From the NCBI RefSeq assembly GCF_003255815.1, contig NC_037673.1:92607384-92671383 (forward strand): a stretch of 64,000 nt of DNA, in the 5' to 3' direction. The DNA is from Theropithecus gelada (taxonomy: Eukaryota; Chordata; Mammalia; Primates; Cercopithecidae). Below are positions 1-12,879 of this stretch, piece by piece (the first letter of the stretch is position 1; the number at the start of each line of letters is the position of its first letter). A program made the translations under genes and the position numbers. A model generated the notes under the pieces. It was not told the origin of the DNA. It worked only from the letters and a program-made list of their open reading frames with translations, and searched no databases.

Positions 1-1440
1 AGAAGCCCTTTGTAATATGAAACCCACTGTAGATAAGATACAACATGAAGATAGTCTGTTTTGCAGCAGCAGGAAATCAAATTGGTTCCAGAAACGAAGT
101 TATATGACAAATGGTTTAATAGTATTGCTAGAATTGGAAATCTTGATTGAATTATTTTTAAATCATTTTAAAAAAAGATTTTAAAATAACTTTGCCTTGC
201 TGTATAAATTGGTGGTGGGGGGGTATGGGGTCCCCACAGTGAGTGTTGCTGAGGTTGGGAGGCATCTCATTTTATTGGCCTTTTAACTAAAGCATTATAA
301 TCTGTTATCAAAATTTAAAAGCTCAGCAGTGATTTACTGTTAATTCTGGTTTGCAACAAAAATTTTCAGACAAACACGATACTGGAATTAACATAACTAA
401 TATGTGCTGTGGGGTATTAAACAGGTTAACAAATAATGATATATTTTAGTATCATTTCCAAGTTATTTTTAGGTTTAATCTCAGCACCAATCAGTTTTGC
501 TTTACTTTAAAAGCATCAGAAAAAGTTCATTAGGTCTTAGGCAGGTCTTGGATTATAGAAGAGACTTCCAAACAGTTAGCAAGATGTATCACTGACAGAA
601 TAACCCAGCGCCTAATGCCTGTAGGTGAAATGAAATCGTTCTTCCGACTGAAGTCAGGAACAAGTTAAAATATCACTTAGAACACAGCATACGACTGCAG
701 AGATTTAGGAGAAATCTTACTTAAATAGGATGTGACTTGACGTTTAGGACTATTTTCTAAAAAGTCAAAAAACTTTTCCCCCTTCAGTACTTACAGTCTT
801 TGAAGACTAGAGACGGATCTCTGTGAGGCAAGACCTGGGCAATGATGTGTCTCAGAGATTCCAAGGTTCTGTCCATCTTGGGTCTGCCTGTGTGAGCCTC
901 CTGTACAGAGTGTCCTCATGCCTGAATTCTTGCAGTCCTGGGCTGAATTTCTGCAGCTCATTGATGCACTGGATTACCAAAGAATCCCTTTTAACATCTG
1001 CCAATCAGACATTTCCCAGAATCTAAAGACCCCTCAGGGGGCCCTCTTCCCAGGCTCACTTATCTTTGTTGTATGCTGAGCTAATTAGCTCGAAAGGCTA
1101 GCTGACAGGCGGGTTCCCATTGCTTTCTTCTGTTAAACACACCCACCTACAGGCTAGCTGGGGAAGCTCTCTAAATTATGAAAATGGCTTTCCTCTCCAA
1201 CCAGATGTTCTCTGAATGCTGTGCAGCATTCTGACTTGAGTATTTCTTCTGGCCCTCCATCTTCAATTGTGTTGCCCCCAGGAATATGGAATCAGGAAGG
1301 TTATTTCTCTAGGAAATTTCCTGAATGACAAGGGAGCTTCCAGCTCAGGACTGCCAGCTATGTATTAACAGTATAATCTGTATAAATCTAAATTTTCAGT
1401 ATAATTCTTCTTTGGCAAAGGAGTACCATAAAGATTATGG
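1..1440. other. no gene or repeat recognised
   Basis: A/T-rich unannotated sequence. The open frame at 823-1026 has no recognisable features. Repeat content too old to see by eye is possible. Confidence 0.5.
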
Positions 1441-1733
1441 GGCTGGGCGCAGTTTCTCATGCCTGTAATTCCAGCACTTTGGGAGGCTGAGGCAGGCAGA
1501 TCGCTTGAGCCCAAGAGTTCCAGCCCAGCCTGGGTAACATGGCGAAACTCCAACTCTACAAAAAGTACAAAAATTAGCTGGGTGTGGTGGCACAAGCCTG
1601 TGGTTCCAGCTACTTGGGGGGCTAAGTTGGGAGGATGGCTTGAGCCTGGAAGGTTGAGGCTGCAGTGAGCCCAGATTGTGCCACTGCACTCCAGCCTGGG
1701 TGACAAAGTGAGACCCTATCTCAATTTTTAAAA
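1441..1733 (+). mobile_element. AluJ
   Basis: A full-length old Alu with J-type bases (CAGCCTGGGTAACATGGCGA). ORFs on either strand here are Alu shadows. Confidence 0.93.
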
Positions 1734-1800
1734 AAATCTTTTAATAACTACCTTAAAAAACATATATGTATTTGCTTGCCCTGTTTCTTTGTTGTATTTT

Positions 1801-2098
1801 TCTTTTCAATAGAGTCTCATACTGTCATCCAGGCTGGAGTGCAGTGGCGTGATCATAACTCACTGCAGCCTTGACTAAGGCGAGGGGCTTGAGCTCTGGG
1901 CTCAAGCAATCTTCCCATCTCAGTGCCCCAAGTAGTTGGGAGGCACGTGCCACCACGCCTGGCTAATTTTTAAATTTTCTGTAGAGACGGGGTCTCACTA
2001 TGTTGCCCAGGCTGGTCTCAAATTCCTGGGCTCAAGCAATCATCCCACCTTGGCCCCCAAAGTGCTGGGATTACAGGCGTGAGCCACTGCATCCTGCC
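1801..2098 (-). mobile_element. AluJ
   Basis: Antisense Alu: GTCTCACTATGTTGCCCAGG and CACTGCAGCCTTGACT are J-type signatures. Confidence 0.93.
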
Positions 2099-2347
2099 CT
2101 GAAATTTTTAATAATTATTAAATGAAAGGAAGTGAATTACATCAGAATTAATTAAAGTCAACCTTGGGAATGATTCACTTTGAAGGGTAAATAGGGACAC
2201 AAATGTTCCCAGGCAAGCTGTAAGACTGTCCGTCAGGTTTTACTTGCCTCTGCCCAACAGAAGTGACTAAAATCTGGAAGCCTTGGCTTCCAGAAGAGTG
2301 GCTCCTGAATTCAAATACAGGGCTTAATTTAGTCTCTAGCTGTATCC

Positions 2348-2648
2348 TTTTTTTTTTTTTTTTTGGAGACAGAGTCTCACTTTGTCATGCAGGCTGGAGT
2401 GCAATGGCGTGATCCGGGCTCACTGCAGCCTTGACTTCTCAGTCTCAAACAGTCCTCCCACCTTAGCCTTTCTAGTAGCTGGAACCACAGGCCCACGCCA
2501 CGGTGCCTGGCTAATTTGTGTATTTTTAGTAGAGAGGGGGTTTCACCATGTTGCCCAGGGTGGTCTCAAACTCCTGGCCTCAAGTGATCTGCCCATCTCG
2601 GCCTACCAAAGTGCTAGGATTACAGACGTGAGCCACCATGCTTGGGCT
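2348..2648 (-). mobile_element. AluJ/S-type
   Basis: Antisense Alu with a 5' T-run. It mixes J and S signatures (CACTGCAGCCTTGACTTCTC, TTTCACCATGTTGCCCAGG). Confidence 0.92.
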
Positions 2649-3103
2649 TTATGGATCTTAAGAAAACAGAAATTCTTTTTCTACCTATTCATGATATATA
2701 CTACCCATAACACTTTGTTAAATAATCTTTCCATAGAAGACATAAATATAAGTCATGGGATTCCTTTTCCATAATAAGGATTTATACCAGATATAAAATA
2801 ACTAATTTTAGTGGCTATAACCTATGTTACTTGTTGAAGGAGGTTGTTAAGGATTGTCAAACTTTTATTAAAATATTTTTCCAGGGTAGCCACAGAGATT
2901 GCTTTTCAGTGTTTCTTCCAATTTTCAGATTCCATAACTAGGTTGTATTTTATGATGAACTGAAAGTAGACCATTAAAGACTATATAAAAATGAAATACC
3001 TTCCATGTGATCAGCTTCTTCAACTAGTTTGTAGAAGAGCAGGCTTTGTAAAAGGAAATAGATGGAATGGAACTATAATAATAATAATTCCTATTATACT
3101 GAC

Positions 3104-3782
3104 TGCATTAGTTCATGCTGCTAATAGAGACATACGCGAGACTGGGTAATTTATAAAGGAAAGAGTTTGAATTGACACACAGTGCAGCATGACTGGGGAG
3201 GCCTCAGGAAACTTACAATTATGGTGGAAGGGGAGGCAAACACGTCCTTCTTCACATGGCAGCAGGAAGGAGAAGTGCCAAGCAAAGAGGCAAAACTCCT
3301 TATAAAACCATCAGATCTCATGAGAACTTACTCACTATCATGAGAACAGCATGGGGGTAATCACCCCATGATTCAGTTACCTCCCATCAGGTCCCTCACG
3401 TCTTGAATTGTGATTATGGGAACCACAATTCAAGACGAGATTTAGTTCCAGGTGTGGTGGCTCACACCTATAATCCCAGCACTTTGGGAGGCCGAAGCAG
3501 GTGGATCACCTGAGGTCAGGAGTTTGAGACCCGCCTGGCCAACATGGTGAAACCCCAGCTCTACTAAAAATACAAAAATCAGCTGGGCGTGGTGGTGCAT
3601 GCCTGTAATCCCAGCTACTTGGGAGGCTGAGGCAGGAGAATTACTTGAACCTGGGAGGCAGAGGTTGCAGTGAGCCGAGATTGTGCCACTGGACTCCAGC
3701 TGGGGCGACAGCATGAGACTCTGTCTCAAAAAAAAAAAAAAAAAGGATGAAATTTGGGTGGGGACACAGTGAAACCATATCA
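3104..3782 (-). mobile_element. THE1/MST-type MaLR LTR, split by an Alu
   Basis: Antisense LTR text includes TTACAATTATGGTGGAAGG, CCATCAGATCTCATGAGAAC and TTTGGGTGGGGACACAG. TGAC flanks both ends (3100-3103, 3783-3786). An AluS interrupts it at 3444-3745. Confidence 0.88.
3444..3745 (+). mobile_element. AluS inside the MaLR LTR
   Basis: Full-length AluS flanked by GACGAGATTT (3434-3443) and GATGAAATTT (3746-3755), a diverged target duplication. Confidence 0.94.
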
Positions 3783-3786
3783 TGAC

Positions 3787-4684
3787 TATCACTTAGCAAA
3801 TGCCCAGAGGGAGTATATGCCACACAGAACACAGACACAGGGTTGTCCCAGAGTGCAAAGACATTGTATAAGATGAGAACTTGAAAAAAGTAGCCCGCAT
3901 GTTAATACATTTTCTTTAAATAGGGTCCCAAAGTGCACTTTACATGAGCTGTACCAAATAGGAAGTTTTCAATGATCTTGCTGTCCAGGAATTTATAATC
4001 TAAAACAGAAATTAGATGCTTTGTGGACAAAAAAGCTATTATCCATTGATTGGACACAAAGTATAAATGAAGTACTTTCAATGTGATATTGTATTGGAAA
4101 CCAAGATATTTAATAGCACCACTAGAGAACTAAGAAAATTAATATAGACTTCTCAAAGAAGTAAGCCTGATAATATTAAAAAAGAAAAAAATAGAAATGT
4201 TTCGATTTCAGTCAATAAATGGGCATTTCTGTATGCTCAAATATAATTCCAGCAGTACTTTAAAATATTTTGGTTGCATTTTGGTGAAAGCAACACAGAA
4301 CGTGGGATCATTAAGACCTAGGGTCTGATGTTCATTATCTATATAAACTTAAAGAAGCCACTCATCTTTGGGCTCAGAGTCCTCGTCTATAAAATTAAGG
4401 GATTAAGCTGGATGCTCTCTTTCAGTTCTAACATACATTTTTCTATGTCTGTATTACAAATGAGCACAAATATTATCACAGATATTTTAGCCTTCTGTAA
4501 GTTCATATATTTGTTTCCTAAGGGTGCAATGATCTTCAAACAAATCACTTCTATTCCCACAATCAATCTGATTGTTATCCATTCATCAGTATGAGAGACA
4601 CAAATCAATATAAGGAATTCAACGATGTTCACTGCTAATACTAATTATAATGAAAGGTAATTTGTTGAGAAAACTAATTTTCTT
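3787..4684. other. no gene recognised
   Basis: AT-rich sequence. Only the MIR-like relic at 4290-4440 is visible. Short frames on both strands lack coding character. Confidence 0.5.
4290..4440 (+). mobile_element. MIR-like fragment
   Basis: CTCGTCTATAAAATTAAGGG and GGATGCTCTCTTTCAGTTCT resemble the MIR 3' half. Strongly diverged. Confidence 0.5.
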
Positions 4685-4980
4685 GCCGGGTGCAGTGGCT
4701 CACGCCTGTAATCCCAGCACTTTGGGAGGCCGAGGCAAGTGGATCACCTGAGGTCAGGAGATTGAGACCAGCCTGGCCAACATAGGGAAACCCCATCTCT
4801 AGTAAAAATACAAAAATTGGCCGGGCTTGGTCGCGCATGCCTGTAATCCCAGCTACTCAGGAGGCTGAGGCAGGAGAATTGCTTGAACACAGGAGGCAGA
4901 GGTTGCAGTGAGCCGAGATCGCACCACTGCACTCCAGCCTGGGTGACAAGAGTGAGACACTGTCTCAAAAAAAAAAAAAG
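4685..4980 (+). mobile_element. AluS
   Basis: Full-length AluS followed by a GAA-rich tail to about 5005. Confidence 0.94.
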
Positions 4981-5005
4981 AAGAAGAAGAAAGAAAGAAA
5001 AAAAG

Positions 5006-5790
5006 AAAACTAATCTTCAATTTCCATAAGGTTTTTCTTTAAAAACCAAACTATGAGCATCTTCATGGAGAGCTCCAAAACAGCTTCACGAAGAGAAGTC
5101 CATATAAATATCATGATTTTTAATGAGTTGTATTTTGATAAATGAAAAAGGAATTCTAAGAAAGGTGGATTATACAACATTCCAGTTAGAGAGCATAGTT
5201 TCTTCATTCCTATTAAGCCCAATTCTTCAGCAGAAGTTTTCTTAAACCTTTGTTTATGCATTTCCTTCTTAAATGCCCATAAAGACTTTTTACCTTAAAG
5301 TGCTATTGTAAGACAGTCTAGAAAAACAACTCTTTCTCACTATTCTTTATTCGATGTAAGAAGCATCTGATGGAGATGGAAGAACCTGAGAAACCCCTGA
5401 ACAGTGTGTCTATTTTAGTACAAATTCTAAAGTTCACATTAGATTTCACTGTAAACCTCAACCATCTGTTGGCATATAGCAAAAACAAAAGTATTCAAAC
5501 GAAGGTAGATGACTACAGTATAACCAAAATGATCTTTTTACAAATCCCGTCAGAGTGTACTAATCAGAGGATGAGAAATAACATATAACTGACATATTCA
5601 GTGATCAAAACTTACCAGCCAATGGTAAGAAGGTGGCTCAGGGAAATAGCACACTTACCATTCTTTCAGGGAGAACAGAGTTCTTTGAGATGAGAAATCA
5701 AGGTGGTATATTTTGCATAATTTTATGCATAATGCAACAAAAAAGTTGATGGAAACTATACTTTTTTCAGTAAAAAGAAAAAATCATTCC
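5006..5790. other. no gene or repeat recognised
   Basis: AT-rich intergenic sequence. The short frames at 5010-5261 and 5370-5588 have no family resemblance that I recognise. Confidence 0.5.
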
Positions 5791-6094
5791 TGGTCAGGCA
5801 TGGTGGCTCATGCCTATAATCCCAGCGCTTTGGGAGGCTGAGGCGAGTGGATCACTTGAGGTCAGGAGTTTGAGACCAGCCTGGTCAACATGGTGAAACC
5901 GCATCTCTACTAAAAATACAAAAATCAGCTGGGTGTGATGGTGCATGCCTGTAATCACAGCTACTTAGGAAGCTGAGGCAGGAGAATTGCTTGAAGCTGG
6001 GAGGCAGAGGTTGCAGTGAGCTGAGATCATGCCACTACACTCCAGTCTGGGTGACAGAGTGAGAGCCCCATCTTTAAAAAAAAAAAAAAAAAAT
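5791..6094 (+). mobile_element. AluS
   Basis: Full-length, moderately diverged AluS with an A-tail. Confidence 0.93.
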
Positions 6095-7362
6095 TAATTC
6101 CTGTAATTCCAGTAACAGTTTTGTTGTTAGATGGCTCATTACAGTTATAAAAATGTTAAGAAGGTGGGGCCACTTATTAAAATAACATGCAGAATGTTAG
6201 AAAATATAACAGTTACATTGAAGAGTCATCTTCAGTTAGAAACAAGAAGGAACTCTCTCCTTTTGCCATAAGGTGCTCTGCTCTGGAGGAAGAAGCTAGC
6301 GTAAGTGAAACAGGAGAGTGGGCCTGTTGGTGAGGCTGCAGGTGAGGTTAGTGAAACTCCAGGTCCTCAGAGATTTCAGTTCAAGACATGCAGGCTTTAA
6401 AGAATAAGCCTGCAGTAACTAAGCCTGAGTTGATTTATACTACTCATCTCTAGTCAATCAGGTGACTGAGAGAGGGAGTGGACCTTGATTAAGATTTAGG
6501 AAGATTATCATCCCTGAAATAATTTCTTCACTTACTTTCTAATTCTTAAAAATTTACAATTTAAGATAAATTAAATCAAATGTAAAAGAATTGGAATGAA
6601 ACAGTTAAATGCCTTAATATGGAGAACAAATAGTTTATGAAAACAACAGGAAATGACTGACAACAGCTCCTTTCAGATTCTAATGGGAAATGAGTGGAAG
6701 GAACTGGAAGGGTCTAAATGCAGAATTGTCAAAAGAGGGTCAAAGCTGTGTTCAGGAGTGTTTCTGAGGGTGTGTGGGAGGATGAAGAAGAAAGGCTGGG
6801 AAGAAGATGACTTCGCAGAGGTAATAGCTAATGACTGTTTAGTGTCAGCTTTGTTTAGCCTCGACTAGGAAGAGAGCAGTAGGAGGAATGAATGGCTGTA
6901 TAGCATCAACTTTGTTTACTCTCAGCTGGGAAAGAACAAGTTAAAAGAATGAACGGCTGCAGTGTTAATTTATATACTGTCAATTGGGAAGGGACCAATG
7001 AGACATTTGAATCAAGGTATTTACTGAGAGAGTGAGTTGGAAAGGTAACTTCAGATGGTTTCTAGGCAATAGTTTACAAACACAAGTAAAATAAAAGAAC
7101 TTTATCCTAGATACTTGTTTATTGATGTTTCACTGCCTTTAAGAAATCATTAATAGGAATTCTGTTGAACTACATGAAAAATAACTAGAAAATAGATAAA
7201 TATCCCATCTCCAGATTACAGGAATGCACATTTCTTCATTTCTATAGAACATTATGTAAAACCACTATTAAACTGCTCTTTTTCCTTGCCAATGCAAAGT
7301 CAACTCTCATAACCATAAAGCACAATGAAATTCAACCTCTCATTTATGTCAGCTTTTTGATT
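6095..7362. other. no gene or repeat recognised
   Basis: Intergenic sequence. The phrase TTAGTGTCAGCTTTGTTTA and its variants recur near 6840 and 6905, a weak local repetition. No coding signal. Confidence 0.45.
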
Positions 7363-7430
7363 GGTATATATATGGGGACGGTATATATAGAGGTGTGTGT
7401 GTATATATATATGGTATATATATAGGTCCA
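7363..7430. repeat. TA/TG-rich simple repeat
   Basis: TATATATA interspersed with GTGTGTGT. Confidence 0.85.
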
Positions 7431-7756
7431 TGTTATCTTGATGGTCTCATATAACCAATTACCCAGAGCTGTCTTGGTATTTGGTCTCTGAGAGGAGTAA
7501 AATCGATTATTCAAGAAATACTTCAGAGGTCAAAGATACTGGGGAAGGCTTTGCTAGTTCACAGGTTAACATTTTAAAGATAAACTCAGAGTTATTTAAG
7601 TGGGAGAATTTGGATGTTCAAACTTGCAAGATTGGAGATAATGATGCAAAGCCCTTGGGTCATTGGATGTTATTTGTGATAACTGAGCTCATTAACGATG
7701 GTTGGCTGACTTCCAGCCTAATATGTATTTTTAAAAAGATAGTTTAAAAAATTTTA

Positions 7757-8060
7757 GGCCGGGCGTGGTGGCTCAAGCCTGTAATCCCAGCACTTTGGGA
7801 GGCCGAGACGGGCAGATCACGAGGTCAGGAGATCGAGACCATCCTGGCTAACACGGTGAAACCCCGTCTCTACTAAAAAATACAAAAAACTAGCTGGGCG
7901 AGGTGGCGGGCGCTTGTAGTCCCAGCTACTCGGGAGGCTGAGGCAGGAGAATGGCGTAAACCCAGGAGGCAGAGCTTGCAGTGAGCTGAGATCCGGCCAC
8001 TGCACTCCGGCTTGGGCAACAGAGCGAGACTCTGTCTCAAAAAAAAAAAAAAAAAAAAAA
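7757..8060 (+). mobile_element. AluY, cercopithecid (AluYR) type
   Basis: It carries GGCTCAAGCCTG, GAGACGGG, GGCGTAAACCC and GATCCGGCCACTG, changes shared with the Old World monkey AluYR group. Confidence 0.9.
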
Positions 8061-9713
8061 TTTGGTTTGTTTTTGGAGTGGATTTTGCTAGTGGCCTTTA
8101 TAATGATATTTTCTCTTTCATAAAAGTTTATCTAATTATTGGTTCCTCTCCTTCCATTTTCTCAGATAACACACACCCTTTCCAGGACAGAAATTTATAT
8201 CATTGGGTGCATAGGAGAAAACTTTATTCAAAATGTGGCTGTAAAGTGATCAGATTGATTCTAAAAGAGGCATTTGAATTCCAGCTGAGTTTCTGAGCTA
8301 CTCTTCAAATAAAGAAAGAAGAGGTCTTCTATAAGGGGCAAGCCAAGGGATGAGACACACACCCCTTCTATGGGTTACCTAGAAAGTCACATTTCTGGGG
8401 GTGTAAGTCATATGAAATGTTTAAATCTTTGCAAAATAAAAAAATGAGCAAATTAAAAGGAATATCTAGACTATGCAAAAATTATTAGATTAAAATACCT
8501 AGGAGAATATTTATTGGTTGAAACAAATTACTTAAACCTAACATTAGTTGATGGAGATGTTGGGTTCAAGCAACCTAGTAATTTCACAGCTCCATATATT
8601 TCAGCTGAAGCTTCCTGTAAAGATTGCATCATCAGTATACTCTTAATTCAATCCAGGCTACACTTATGGATATGCTTACATTAAGATAAAAGCCTTGTGC
8701 CATCCATTTCGCACTGTAAACTATAATTTTTACTTCACTTCCTATGCAGTTGCCACTAGAGTTCTGCACTTAGCATGCATTCTGCTGACAAAGAAGAAAC
8801 ATAAAGGAGTGTTGTGCAGTAAAAAAAATTTAAAAAAAGAAGCAGCATTATTTCTCTTCAAAATCTGTTTCAAGGAGAAATAAGAAACTGCATAGAAAGA
8901 GGGACCTATTTTCCCACAAATTGAAAATTGGAGAAAGACCAAATTAGAGTATATTTTCTTCTGAGCTTCTCAAGGTATCTCAGTAGCCTTGAGCTCAAAA
9001 AGAAAGCACTCCCCCAGCATTGCCCTCAAAACAAAACAAAAGCCCAGGAATGTTACATTGAGGGCTTCTGTCTATTGAGATGGGTTTTCTTGGGTATGCA
9101 CTGAGAAGATAGAAAGACCCGTAATAGGAAAAATCTTTGTTTTCTAAAAAGTGAGAAAACTTGGTGGAGGATAGAATCAAAACCTGGTTGTGAAGACTGT
9201 CTCCTCTCATACCTCCATGGCACCAGGAGGACAAGTCAAATTTTATGGGCCTCTGAGACTCTGCAGAAGAGACTCCCAGGCGGAATACAAGCCTTAGGTC
9301 ACTGGAATATGCTGGTTTTCCTACCATTCACCATTTTGGTACATTTTTCTCCTACTCCTTCCACACCTTATTTACTCTATGTGATTTTGAGCAAGTACTT
9401 TTACATCTAAAGATATTTTCTCATCTCTAAAATAAGAACAAGGTAATGGAGAATCACTGTAACTATCATATAAAAAACAGGGGAGGCCTCCAAGCCAGCA
9501 AAAGTTTATCTTAAAAAAAAAAAAAAATCTGTGTACTCTCTTCCCCCATATCACTTTATATACCTCCACATACTTGAATTACTGATGTGTGAACATGTAC
9601 ATTTTCTTCCTAATCTAGGCCAAACCTCTTTAGCCAACAGTAGCATTATAAGTAAGCAGAGTTTTTAAATTCATTTTTTAAAGTTTTTTTTTTTAATTTA
9701 AAACAATTATTTG
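8061..9713. other. no gene recognised
   Basis: Intergenic sequence. A faint MIR-like piece (TTGAGCAAGTACTTTTACAT, TCTCATCTCTAAAATAAG) lies near 9385-9475. The 110-codon frame at 8995-9327 has no recognisable domain. Confidence 0.45.
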
Positions 9714-9822
9714 GGGGTCTCACTATGTTGCCCAGGCTGGTCTCAAATTCCTGGGCTCAAGCGATTCTCCTACCTCAGCCTCCCAAGTAGCTGGAATTAC
9801 AGGCACAGGCCATGCCTGGTGA
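9714..9822 (-). mobile_element. Alu fragment
   Basis: About 110 bp of antisense Alu (GTCTCACTATGTTGCCCAGG to CCATGCCTGGT), without the rest of the dimer. Confidence 0.85.
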
Positions 9823-10779
9823 TTTGTTTATTTCAAATAGTTATCTTTTCTTTTTTAAAAACTAGAAGCAAATAGTCTTGTAATAAATGTCCCAAGTAAT
9901 ATTTTATATATGAGGCATACTTCTACTTATGGAATTAAGTGTAAATGTTATATAAAATGTTAGTTTAAGAAATTTCTTATTTTTAATTTTTGTGAGTACA
10001 TAGTAGGTGTATATATTTATGGAGTACGTGAGATATTTTGATACAGGCATTTGATGCATAAGAATCACATCAGGGCAAATGGGGAATTCCTCAGCTCAAG
10101 CATTTATCCTTTCTTTGTGCTACAAATGATCCAATTATAGTTGTTTAGTTATTTTTAAATGTATAATAAATTATTACTGACCGTAGTCAACCTGTTGTGC
10201 TATCAAACACTAGGTCTAAATCATTCTAACTATTTTTTGGTACCCATTAACCATCCCCATTTTTCTCTCAACCCTACCTCTCAGCCTTTAGTAACCAGTG
10301 TTCTTCTCTTTCTCCTTGAGTTCAATTGTTTTAATTTTTAGCTTCTACAAATGGGTGAGAACATGTGAAGTTTGTATTTCTGTACCTGGCTTATTTCACT
10401 TAACATAATGACCCTACTTCCATCCATGTTTTTGCAAATGACAGGATCTTATTTTTTTTTAGTGGCTGAATAGCACTCCATTGTGTATATGTACCATAGT
10501 TTCTTTATCCCTTCATCTATTGATGGACACTCAGGTTGCTTCCAAATCTTAGCTATTATGAACAGTGCTGCAACAAATATGGGAGTGCAAATATCTTTTC
10601 AATACACTGATTTATTTCCTTTGGGTATATACTTAGCAGTGGGATTGCTGGATAATATGGTAACTCTATTTTTAGATTTTGAGGAACCTCCAAACTGTTC
10701 TCCAATAGTGGTTGTATTAGTTTACATTGCCACCAACATTGTATGAGGGTTCCCTTTTCTCCATATCCTTGCCAGCAAA

Positions 10780-11093
10780 TTTTTTTTTTTTTAATTTGAG
10801 ACAGGGTCTCACTCTATTACTCTATCACCCAGGCTGGAGAGGCTGGAGTGCAGTGACATGATCACAGCTCACTGCAGCCTCGAACTCCCAGGTTCAGGTG
10901 ATCCTCCCACCTCGGTCTTCCCAGTAGCTAGGACCACAGGCACACACCTCCATGCCTGGCTAATTTTTTTTTTTGGTAGACAGGGTTTTGCCATGTTGCC
11001 TAGGCTGGTCTTGAATGCCTGGGCTTAAGAAATCTTCCTGCCTCGGCTTCTCAAAGTGCTGAGATTATAGGCATGAGCCACTGTGCCCAGCTC
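10780..11093 (-). mobile_element. AluJ inside the antisense L1
   Basis: Full-length antisense AluJ between CAGCAAATTT and CAGCATTTG, the duplicated L1 target. Confidence 0.92.
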
Positions 11094-12879
11094 AGCATTT
11101 GTTCTTGCCCGTCTTTTGGATAAAGGCCATTTTAACTGGAGTGAGAAGACATCTCATTGTAGTTTTGATTTACATTTCTCTGATAATCCATGATGTTGAG
11201 CACTTTTCATACAGCTGTTTGCCATTTTTATGTCTTCTTTTGAGTAATGTCTATTCAGATCTTTTGCCCGTTTTAAAATCAGATTACTACATTTTTTTTC
11301 CTATCAGGTTATTGGAGCACCTTATTTATTCTGGTTGTTAATCCCTTGTCAGATGGATAGTTTTCAAATATTTTCTACAATTCTGTGGGTTGTCTCTTCC
11401 TTTTGTTGATTGTTTCCTTCACTGTGCAGAGGCTTTTAAATTTGATGTGATCTCATCTGTCTATTTTTATTTTGGTTGCCTGTGCTTCTGGGGTATTACT
11501 CAAGAAATCTTTGCTTAGTTCAATGACTTAAGAGTTTTCCCAATGTTTTCTTGTAGTAATTTCAGTTTGAGGTCTTAGATTTAAGTCTTTAATCCATTTG
11601 GATTTGAATTTTGTACATGGTGAGAGGTAGGGGTCTAGCTTTTTTCTTCTGCATATGGAGATCCAGTTTTCTCAGCATTATTGAAGACACTGTTCTTTCC
11701 CCAATGTATACTCTTTGCACCTTTGTTGAAAATGAATTCACTGTAGTTGTATAGATTTTTTCTGGGTTCTCTAGTCTGTTCCATTGGTCTATATGTCTGT
11801 TTTTATGCCAGTACCATGCTGTTTTGGTTACTATAGCTCTACTAGTTGTGGGTCTGTCATATACGGTTTTTATTATGTTGAGGTATGTTCCTTCTGTATC
11901 CAGTTTTTTGAGAGTTTTTTTGGTAATCATGAAGGGATATTGAATTTCATCCACTTTATTTTTTCAGCAATATGAAGTCAGATAATGTGATTACTCTAGT
12001 TTTGTTCTTTTTGCTCAGGACAGCTTTGGTTGTTCTGGGCATTTTGTGTTTCCATATAAATTTTAGAATTTTTTTTTCTATTTCTGTGAAAAATGTCATT
12101 GGCATTTTGATAAAGGATTACATTGAATTCCTAGCTTGCTTTGGGTAGTATGGACATTTTAACAATATTGATTTTTTCACTCCATGAACATGGGCTCTCT
12201 TTCCATTTGTTTGGTGTCCAATTTCTTTCATTAATAGTTTATAGTTTTTCAATTTCTTTCATTAATGTTTCATAGTTTTATTTTCATTAATGTTTTATAG
12301 TTTGCATTATAGAGTTCTTTCACTTCTTTGGCTAAGTTAATTCTTAAGTATTTTAATTTATTTATAGATATTGTAAATGAGATTACTTCCTTGATTTATT
12401 TTTCAGATTGTTTGATGTTGGCATATAGAAATGCTACTAAATTTTGTATGTTGACTTTGTATCCTGCGACTACTGAATTTTTTAAAATCAGTTCGAAGAG
12501 TTTGTTTTTTGGTGGAGTCTTTAGATTTTTCCAAATAAAATATTTTATTGTCTGCAAACAAGGATAATTTGACTTCTTCCTTTGGAATTTGGATGCCATT
12601 TCTTTGTTCTGATTGCTCGAGCTAGGACTTCCAGAACCATGTTGAATAACAGTAGTGAAAGTGGACATCTTTGTTGTCTTCCAAATCTTAGGGCAAAGTC
12701 TTTAAGGTTTTCCTCATTCAGGATGATACTAGTTGTGGGTCTGTCATATATAGCTTTTATTATGTTGAGATATGTTCCTTCTGTATCCAGTGTTTTTGAG
12801 AGGTGTTTTTTTGTTTTTTTGTTTTTGTTTTTTTTACCATAAAGAGATACTGAATTTCATCCACTTTATTTTTTCAGCA

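Noticed and set aside
1365..1706. 113-codon minus-strand frame resembling many predicted primate proteins
   Set aside because: It is translated Alu sequence. The same applies to frames at 2382, 3442, 33005, 34558, 38916 and similar positions.
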